From the NCBI GenBank assembly GCA_001800245.1, contig MGVA01000042.1:1-36098 (forward strand): 36,098 nt of DNA, given 5' to 3'. The stretch is from Elusimicrobia bacterium RIFOXYA12_FULL_51_18. GTDB lineage: Bacteria > Elusimicrobiota > Elusimicrobia > Elusimicrobiales > UBA9959. The first letter of the stretch is position 1. The number at the start of each line of letters is the position of its first letter. The position numbers were made by a program, and so were the translations under genes. Of the stretch, positions 26,119-33,700 are shown piece after piece. The notes beneath the pieces were generated by a model. It searched no databases, had not been told where the DNA came from, and saw only the letters and a list, made by a program, of their open reading frames with translations.

Positions 26119-26322
26119 CAGTTCAACTTGGTTTCCATTGGAAGATCAGGTGAACAAAAAAATGCAATACCTGCGTAGGTGCCGTATCAGGGCCTATGGC
26201 CATTAGACGGCCGGGATTCCCCGCAGCAGCGGGTCGAAAACCAAGCGCAATGCGCGCCAGGTTTTCGAGGGCGTATGCCGCGCGAAGCGCACCTGAGCTC
26301 CGCGAAAGGGAAAATTCAACTG
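26119..26322. repeat. Hairpin-rich element in the gyrB-gyrA spacer sharing a core with the 8472-8845 element
   Basis: The 337-bp gene-free gap carries about 200 bp with weak inverted ends (CAGTTCAACTT at 26119-26129 against CAGTTGAATTT read from 26322). Bases 26170-26212 match 8595-8638 at about 36 of 44 positions, including the palindrome CCTGCG(T/C)AGG and the stem GCCGT/ACGGC. It continues with CCCGC-AGCA-GCGGG (26220-26233), a perfect 9-bp TCGAAAACC/GGTTTTCGA stem (26234-26268) enclosing GCGC-AAT-GCGC, and a GCGC-GAA-GCGC hairpin near 26281. The string of hairpins suggests a structured RNA or REP-like repeat. The last 90 bp before gyrA are ordinary and should hold its promoter or leader. 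Confidence 0.6.
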
Positions 26323-26410
26323 AATTTTTCAGGTTAAATATCTTCAGGAATTATTTTCCGCGGCCGTAACGAGGCGACTCTTTACCGCTTTTGATTTATA
26401 AGGAGCATCT

Positions 26411-28912
26411 ATGACAGAACACAAGGACCCCAAACACCAGCCGGTTGAAAATCTTTTTACCAATATAGTGGACCGCGATATAAGCGAGGAAATGAAATCC
26501 TCCTATATCGAATATTCCATGAGCGTTATCGTGGGCCGGGCTCTGCCCGACGTGCGCGACGGCCTGAAACCTGTGCACCGGCGTGTGCTTTACACCATGG
26601 ACGACATGGGGCTGCAGCATAATAAACCATATAAGAAATCCGCCCGCGTGGTCGGAGATGTTATGGGTAAGTACCATCCGCACGGGGATGTGGCTATTTA
26701 CGACACGATGGTCCGCATGGCCCAGCCGTTCTCTCTGCGCTATACGCTGGTGGACGGCCAGGGTAATTTCGGTTCGGTGGACGGCGATCCAGCCGCCGCC
26801 ATGCGTTATACCGAGGCCCGGCTTTCCGGCATCGCCGATGAGCTGCTGGCCGATCTTGAAAAAGACACCGTGAAATTTGTTCCCAACTACGACGGTTCTA
26901 TGAAAGAACCTTCTGTCCTGCCCGGCAAGCTCCCGAACCTGCTTGTGAACGGTTCCAGCGGTATAGCCGTAGGCATGGCCACCAATATACCCACCCATAA
27001 TCTGGTGGAAGTCTGCGACGCCACCATCGCCGTTATAGAAAACCCAGATATCGAGATTAAAGATCTGATGAAGATCATCAAGGGGCCGGATTTCCCGACC
27101 GGCGGTATCATCCGCGGCCGCAAAGGGATCAAGGACTATTTCGAAACGGGCCGTGGCTCTATTAAAACGCAGGCGAGGGCCGAGATCGAGGAAATGAAGG
27201 GGAACCGCGAAGCTATCATCATAACCGAGATCCCCTACCAGGTCAATAAATCCACGCTGATAGAATCCATCGCGGAACTGGTAAAAGACAAGAAGATACC
27301 GGATATCTCCGATATCCGCGACGAGTCCGACAGGCGCGGCATGAGGGTGGTCATAGAGATCAAACGCGACGGCAATGCCCAGGTCGTCCTGAACCAGCTT
27401 TACAAACATACCCAGATGGAGACTTCTTTCGGCGTCATTATGCTGGCCATAGTGGACGGCCGGCCCAAGGTACTTCCAATTAAGGATGTGATGCAGCACT
27501 ATGTGCGCCACCGCCGCCTAATGGTGGTCAATCGCACCAAATACGATCTTAACAAGGCGCTGGCCCGCGCGCATATTCTGGAAGGCTACCTCATCGCCCT
27601 CCAGAACATAGACGCCGTGGTGGAGATCATAAAAAAATCCAAGGATTCACTTGAGGCCAAACTTAAATTGATAAAGCAGTTCGCTTTAAGCGATATCCAG
27701 GCCCAGGCGATACTCGATATGCGCCTGCACCAGCTCACCCGCCTTGAAGTGGGCGCCATAGAGGAAGAGCATAAGGCCCTGATGAAACTGGTGGCTGAAC
27801 TGCGCGCCATCCTGGCCGACCCCAAAAGGGTCCTCAAAATAATAATCGAGGAACTGAAGGAACTTAAGGAAAAATACGGGGATAAGCGTAAGAGCGAACT
27901 GACCGGAGAGGCCGCGGAACTGGATATAGAGGACCTTATACCGGAAGAAAATGTGATCATTACGATGTCCCACGGCGGCTATATCAAGAGGATAGCGGCT
28001 GATACCTATAAAGTGCAGGGCCGGGGCGGAAAAGGCATCATCGGTTCCGACGTCAAGGAAGAGGACTTTATTGAAAAGCTCTTTGTGACCTCCAGCCACG
28101 CCACGATCCTTCTGTTCACCACCCGTGGCAAAGTTTACGCGCTGAAAGGTTACGAGATCCCGGAGGGGAACCGCACTTCCCGCGGCAAGGCCATAGTGAA
28201 CCTGCTGCAGGTCAAAGACGAAAAGGTTACCTCGGTTATCGCTATAGAGTCTTTTGAAGAAGCCAAAGGCAGGGAATCCTACCTTGTAATGTGCACCCGC
28301 AAAGGCAATATCAAGAAGACCCCGATCAAAGACTTCTCCAATATCCGGCGCTCCGGCATAAACGCTATAACGCTTGAGGACGGGGATATCCTTACGAACG
28401 TCGGGCACACCGACGGTAAATATGAGATCATCATCGGCACCAGATGCGGCATGTCCATAAGGTTCAACGAGTCCGACGTCCGGTCCATGGGCAGGAACGC
28501 CATGGGCGTGCGCGGTATCCGCCTGGATAAGGACGACCAGGTCATCTCCATGGAGGTAGCCGAGCCCAAGAGCAAGAAGACCCTGCTGACAGTTTGCGAG
28601 AACGGCTATGGGAAACGGACCGATCTGGACGAGTATCGCAATCAGCATCGCGGCGGCTCGGGTGTTATAACTATCAAGGCAACCGATCGCAACGGAGCCG
28701 TGGTGGCCATACATTTGGTGGAGAATAAAGACCATCTTATGGTTATGACCGAGAAGGGAAAGATCATCCGTATGCCCTGTAAGGATATCCGCGCCATCTC
28801 TAGGAACACACAGGGCGTCAGATTGGTCCGCCTTGAGGAAGGCGACAAGATAGGTTCCGTGGAGCCTATCGTGGACGATGAGGAAGTAGTGGTGGAAGAA
28901 CCGAAGAAATAA
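26411..28912 (+). CDS. gyrA: DNA gyrase subunit A
   Basis: DNA cleavage and wrapping subunit, 833 residues. The winged-helix region holds [19 protein letters not shown] and the catalytic Tyr133 in [10 protein letters not shown]. The tower and coiled-coil follow, with LILGYLIALQ-like heptads near 390-480. The C-terminal beta-pinwheel carries the GyrA box QGRGGKG at about 536, which marks gyrase over topoisomerase IV. In the quinolone pocket the Ser83-equivalent is Val94 while the Asp87-equivalent is Asp98. An AAGGAGC site precedes the ATG. The C-terminus is acidic ([13 protein letters not shown]). Confidence 0.97.
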   Translation: MTEHKDPKHQPVENLFTNIVDRDISEEMKSSYIEYSMSVIVGRALPDVRDGLKPVHRRVLYTMDDMGLQHNKPYKKSARVVGDVMGKYHPHGDVAIYDTMVRMAQPFSLRYTLVDGQGNFGSVDGDPAAAMRYTEARLSGIADELLADLEKDTVKFVPNYDGSMKEPSVLPGKLPNLLVNGSSGIAVGMATNIPTHNLVEVCDATIAVIENPDIEIKDLMKIIKGPDFPTGGIIRGRKGIKDYFETGRGSIKTQARAEIEEMKGNREAIIITEIPYQVNKSTLIESIAELVKDKKIPDISDIRDESDRRGMRVVIEIKRDGNAQVVLNQLYKHTQMETSFGVIMLAIVDGRPKVLPIKDVMQHYVRHRRLMVVNRTKYDLNKALARAHILEGYLIALQNIDAVVEIIKKSKDSLEAKLKLIKQFALSDIQAQAILDMRLHQLTRLEVGAIEEEHKALMKLVAELRAILADPKRVLKIIIEELKELKEKYGDKRKSELTGEAAELDIEDLIPEENVIITMSHGGYIKRIAADTYKVQGRGGKGIIGSDVKEEDFIEKLFVTSSHATILLFTTRGKVYALKGYEIPEGNRTSRGKAIVNLLQVKDEKVTSVIAIESFEEAKGRESYLVMCTRKGNIKKTPIKDFSNIRRSGINAITLEDGDILTNVGHTDGKYEIIIGTRCGMSIRFNESDVRSMGRNAMGVRGIRLDKDDQVISMEVAEPKSKKTLLTVCENGYGKRTDLDEYRNQHRGGSGVITIKATDRNGAVVAIHLVENKDHLMVMTEKGKIIRMPCKDIRAISRNTQGVRLVRLEEGDKIGSVEPIVDDEEVVVEEPKK

Positions 28913-28937
28913 AATCTCTTTATTTTTTCACGCTGAA

Positions 28938-28993
28938 ATATTCCGGAGCCGCGCGGGAAAATATCCGTCGTTGTTCCGGGCGTTTCGGAATAT
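28938..28993. promoter_or_regulatory. Inverted repeat upstream of the PmtA-like gene
   Basis: ATATTCCG (28938-28945) and CGGAATAT (28986-28993) are perfect inverted copies 40 bp apart in the 101-bp gap after gyrA, about 20 bp before the next ATG. A regulator site or loop-out hairpin is possible. Weak evidence. Confidence 0.25.
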
Positions 28994-29013
28994 CAGGCGC
29001 GGAAGAATATCGC

Positions 29014-29712
29014 ATGAAAAATAAAGAAAATATAAATATTAAAAAAGGCGGGCGCGCGGCGTTCGGGCGCGTGGACGCGTTTATCCAGGATAAAATTTCA
29101 AAAGGACGGTACGGTTTTAATGAATTGATAAAGGCCGGAGCGGATAGCGGCCGGATGCTCAAAAGACCGTTCAGTTATCTTGAAACTTTCATTAACGATG
29201 CCGGCGTAGCCGCCATTCACCCCAGTTCCAAGTATCTGGTCGCCCGTGTGGTGCGTGCGGTAGAGCAGGGGGGGCCCAGAGTAGTTGTGGAATTCGGCGC
29301 GGCCGAAGGCGTGATGACGAAAAAGATCTTAAAGATCCTGGCTCGCGACGGCCGGCTGGCGGCGATAGAACGGAACGAAGGTTTTTATAAGAAACTGGCT
29401 GAGATCGAAGATCCGCGCTTGCGGACCGCGCGGGGAGATGTGCGGAATATGGCCGATATCCTCCGCGGGATGGAAATAAAAAATGCGGATTGTTTTGTTT
29501 CCGGGATCCCGTTCAGTTTTCTTTCTCCGGAAGAGCGGTTTACTCTGATCCGCGAAATTTACGCGCATTTGCCGCATGGGGGGAGATTTGTGGCGTATCA
29601 ATGCACTACACACCTGATCCCGTTGCTGCGCAAACAGTTCCGGCAGATAAAAGTGGAACTTGAAATACGCAATATGCCGCCGCACTTTGTTTTCACCGCT
29701 ATAAAAAAATAA
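29014..29712 (+). CDS. PmtA-like phospholipid N-methyltransferase / rRNA adenine methylase-like protein
   Basis: A 232-residue class I SAM methyltransferase. The pattern fits the PmtA group: FLK-like SYLETFINDAGVAAIHPSSKYLVARVV, motif I VVVEFGAAEGVMTKKIL, AIERNEGFYKKL, RGDVRNM, FVSGIPFSFLSPEERF, LPHGGRFVAYQCT and the closing NMPPHFVFTAIKK. PmtA converts phosphatidylethanolamine toward phosphatidylcholine, and some relatives act on other lipids, so lipid methylation is likely but unproven. The N-terminal 40 residues are basic and lie outside the fold. A GCGGAAG site precedes the ATG. It converges on the PorV-like gene with only 2 bp between stops. Confidence 0.8.
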   Translation: MKNKENINIKKGGRAAFGRVDAFIQDKISKGRYGFNELIKAGADSGRMLKRPFSYLETFINDAGVAAIHPSSKYLVARVVRAVEQGGPRVVVEFGAAEGVMTKKILKILARDGRLAAIERNEGFYKKLAEIEDPRLRTARGDVRNMADILRGMEIKNADCFVSGIPFSFLSPEERFTLIREIYAHLPHGGRFVAYQCTTHLIPLLRKQFRQIKVELEIRNMPPHFVFTAIKK

Positions 29713-29714
29713 TC

Positions 29715-30716
29715 CTACTTTTTCAGGTTTTGCCAGCCCCGGTCTTTGGTCGTATGGCGCTTATAGGGGGTGAGGTTTGCTTCCCTGGCCCGGAGCGTTT
29801 TGGTTCTTTCTCCGAATTTGGCGCTCAAGCTCAGCCTGTGAACGTTTCCCAGGTCCCCGAAGGGGGTAAATGCGTAATCCAGGTTAAAGCCGGTGTTGCC
29901 GATGCCGAGGCCCAGGGCTATCCCCGAACCGGCGGCCGAGCCGGGCCCCGACACGTAGCCGGCGCGCGCGTAAACAGAGTCCTCTTTGCGTATTGCCAGC
30001 TTATATTCGACCCCCATGGCCGCGGAAAGGCCGCCTATAGGCCTGTTTGTCAACTGGATCGTTATCCAGGCCGGATCTAACACGCGCCAGGCCAAGGCGG
30101 TCTTGTACGCGGCCGGCAGATCGAATTTATTCCGGTAAAGTTTAAGTTTTGTGCCGATATTTTCCATCCCCAGAACGAAACGCCATTTGCCGTAGTGGTA
30201 AAGCAGCCCGGCATCCGCGGCGTACGCGGAATCGCTTTCCTCGCCCGCCTTCTGATAAATTGTCTTGATCCCCAGCCCGCCGCTCAATTTGTCGCCCAGA
30301 TTTTTCGCGGCCCCAAGCGAGATAAAGCCTTCATTTTCGGTAAAATTGCCGGCCTCTCCGCCGTTGCGGTCGTATTTTTTCATAGAGCCGCTGAAAAGCA
30401 TGCTTGCCCCGGCTCCGAAAGTCCAATCCGTGCCGGAGGTGTGCACGTAGGAGATGCACTCGTTGCGTATGCCCTCAAGCCACTCCGCGTGGCTGAACAT
30501 GATCCCTTTCCTGTCGGCCAGCGTCATTGCGGCCGGATTATGGAATATGGCGGAGGCGTCGTCGGCTACGGCCGCAAACGCTCCGCCCATGCCCGCGGCT
30601 CTGGCGCCGGTATCTACTTTCATGAATGGCACGGCGTCGGTCCCATTTCCGGAGTAAACGGGTACCAAGGGCGTGAGCCCCAGCGCCAGGAATAATATCG
30701 CGGTCCTTTTTACCAT
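29715..30716 (-). CDS. PorV/PorQ-family (UPF0164) outer-membrane beta-barrel protein
   Basis: A 333-residue exported protein. The signal peptide is MVKRTAILFLALGLTPLVPVYSG, with cleavage near YSG-NG. The mature start has the family hallmark FMKVDTGARAAGMGGAFAAVADDASAIFHNPAAM, split as KVDTGARAAGMGGAF and DDASAIFHNPAAM. Alternating amphipathic strands continue to the end (for example TFGAGASMLFSG, YAADAGLLYHY, GFNLDYAFTPFG), in the FadL-like barrel style. In Bacteroidota PorV shuttles type IX substrates to the sortase PorU. Here its ATG overlaps the stop of the giant repeat protein by 7 bp, so the two are co-translated. Confidence 0.85.
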   Translation of the reverse strand: MVKRTAILFLALGLTPLVPVYSGNGTDAVPFMKVDTGARAAGMGGAFAAVADDASAIFHNPAAMTLADRKGIMFSHAEWLEGIRNECISYVHTSGTDWTFGAGASMLFSGSMKKYDRNGGEAGNFTENEGFISLGAAKNLGDKLSGGLGIKTIYQKAGEESDSAYAADAGLLYHYGKWRFVLGMENIGTKLKLYRNKFDLPAAYKTALAWRVLDPAWITIQLTNRPIGGLSAAMGVEYKLAIRKEDSVYARAGYVSGPGSAAGSGIALGLGIGNTGFNLDYAFTPFGDLGNVHRLSLSAKFGERTKTLRAREANLTPYKRHTTKDRGWQNLKK

Positions 30717-33700
30717 AGTATGGCGAATTTACCGGTCGCCTTGCCGTTATTTCCGGTCTTAGCCAGATAGATATACAGCCCGCTGGCCGCTTTATCACCC
30801 GAAGAGTTCCTGCCGTCCCATGTTCCTACGTTAAAGTTGTCAATGCCGTCCCCCGGCTTAAGCGTGCGGACCAGTTCCCCGGCCGCGTTATAGATCAGTA
30901 TCTTAACGCCGGCGGACGCGACGGGAATACCGGAGATGGTCAGGTTGTCGTTCTCCATATAGCACGGGTTGGGGTATGCTTTTATGGAGTCCATTGACTG
31001 CTCTCCGGAAGGGAGGCTGCGGATAGAATAGATGGAGAAATGTGGGACGTCCGCTTCAAGGGTGTTAAGGGTTGTGTTCTTGCGCATGCCTTCCACCGTT
31101 ACCCACTTGTCCAGAACCGGATCAAGATAGTAAAGCCTCAGGAGGTCTTCCGATACATAATCTCCGTCCACGCGCCCGTCGTTGTCCGCGTCAGGCCAGC
31201 TCAGGCGTATGGTCACCGGCCTGTTAAAATTACTCACTTTGGTATTTACGGAGTCTGTGGCCGTGAATTCCCTGGTCAGGACGATTCCGCGCAAGCCCAC
31301 CGAGTCGTGGGTGCGCGAATCTATCGAGCTCGTAAGCGAAGCCGCTGGCGTGGAAATTGTGACCCAGAGGGTTGAGGTATGGGCCGCCGCCGGGAGAATC
31401 ACGGTGCTGCCGTCGCTGTTGGCCACCGTGCCGCCGGAGGCGGCGGACACCGACGTGTCGATAAGGAACGTGCCCCCTTCGGTTATGGTCGTGCCGTTGT
31501 TACCGGCCATGTCGGAGGCGGAGAAAGAGAAAGACGCCGTGCCGGAGGAACACTGGGATTCGATAAAACCGGCGCCGCTCCATACGCCCGGAGATACCTG
31601 GCTGAGCGGTATCGGTCTTGCGCTTCCGGAGGACGGTGTAAAATAAAGCGAAGGGGGGGCCGAGAGCGGATTGGTTTCGGTAACCGTAAGTTTTGCCGTA
31701 AAAATGCCGCTTTTCAACGGCGGCGCGGGCGTCAGTTCAACCTTGGCCGTGGGGCTGGCCGTATCTATCTTCTGGCCGCTTGAAATCACGGGCGAGGAGG
31801 TAATCCCCTGATTGGGACGTGTCTTAACCGCAAAGTAATAGATAGTTCCTTCGGAAAGGCTCAGGCCGGTTCTTGTGACGCTGGTGGCGGTACCGTTGCC
31901 TGTCCAGCCCACAACGTCGATAGCGCCTGCGCTGGCGCCTATCGCATACAGGTATTCCGCTATGCCGCTGGGATGATGGGAGGCGTTCCAATTGGCGGAA
32001 AGAGTGTCTAGCGAAGAAACATAATCCATGTCCGCGCCTAGCCCGTCGTTCACCGGAGAGATATCTTCGGAAAGAGCGACAAGCTCTTGCCCATTGGAGC
32101 TTCTGACCCCGGACTCTATGCCCGCTCCGTTCACGGCTTTTACGGAGAAATAATAAATTCCGCCCTCAACGAGGTTCAGTCCGGTCCTGGTAACGGCGGT
32201 GCTGGGCCCGTTATCCGTCCAGGGCGCGATATTTACCGCGCCGGCTGTTGTGCCTATGGCGTAAAGATATCGGGCTATACCGCTCAGCGCGTCGGCCGCC
32301 GGCGTCCAGTTAGCCGACAGTTGCGCCGTGGAACTGGAATAACCGGTATCGGCTCCGGGGCCGTCGTTCACCGCCGCCGGAACCGATGGCGGAGTGAGAT
32401 CAACCGTCTGTCCGTCGGAATTTACCGGGACGCTCTGTCCGGCGCCCGTGTTCTCCGCTTTGACGCTGAAGTAATAAGTCTGTGTATCGGAAAGAGCCAG
32501 CCCCGCCCGGGTGACCGACGTGCTCAAACCGTTGTCCGTCCAAGGCGCGATATCGGCGGCGCCTGCCGTGGTTCCGATAGCGTAAAGGTAGCGGCGCAAT
32601 CCGCTTTGCGGGTCGCCGGAAACGGCCCAGTTGGCTGAAAGCTGCGAAGCCGAATCCGTGTAAGCTATGTCGGCGCCTTCGCCGTCGTTAACAGGCGACG
32701 GCGTATAAGGCGGAGACGCGTCCACTAGCTGGCCGGCTGAATAAACCGGGTTGGAATACAGCGAGGCCCCGTTTTTTGCCCTGACCATGAAATAGTATTT
32801 TAGGTCGTTTTCCAGACTCAGGCCCGTCGCCGTCACGGAGGTGTTGGCGCCGTTGGATGTCCAGCCCAAGACATCCGACTCTCCGGCGTTAGTGCCTATG
32901 GCGTATTCGTAGTCGGCAATTCCCGATTCCCAGTCCGTCGCCGTACCCCAGTTCGCTGAAAGCTGGGTCAGCGAGCCGGCCCAGGCGGAAGCGCCCACGA
33001 GACCGTCGAGCACATATCCCACATCGGATGGCGGGGTGAGGTCCGCGTTGACGGTTTGTCCGTTGGAATTTACCGCCGCCGACGGTAGCCCGGAGCCGTT
33101 TTCCGCCTTAACCGTGAAATAATATATCTGCCCGTCGGTTAAGTTCAGTCCGGTCTTGGTGACAAAAGTGCCGGTCCCATTGTCGATCCATCCACTTATA
33201 TTTGTTCCTCCGGCCGTTGTTCCTATGGCGTACCAGTATTTGGCTATGCCGCTCTGCGTGTCGGAACCGGCGCCCCAGTTGGCCGAAAGTTGGGTGAGCG
33301 CCCTTGTTTCGGAAATATCGGCGTCCGTACCGTCATTAACGGTACCGGGAACCGAGGGCGCCGTAATATCCACGGTTTGTCCGTTGGAATTTACGGCTCC
33401 GGATTGCAGGCCGGCTCCATTCTCCGCTTTGACCGTGAAGTAATAGGCATAGCCGTTGTTCAAGCTAAGGCCGGTTTTAACGACCGATGCGACATTGCCA
33501 TTGTCGGTCCAGCCTAATATCTCCGTTCCACCGGCTGTTGTGCCTATGGCGTACCAGTATTTGGCTATGCCGCTTTGCGCGTCGGAAGCATAGCTCCAGT
33601 TGGCGGAAAGCTGTGAGGATGAACTCGTATAAACAAGGTCGGGGCCCGGGCCGTCATTCACCGCAAGAGGACTTGACGGCGCCGTAATGTCAACCCGCTG

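Noticed and set aside
26396-28735. Two long antisense frames (371 and 349 residues) opposite gyrA
   Set aside because: Low-complexity His/Gly-rich translations without start signals, mirrored from gyrA codons.
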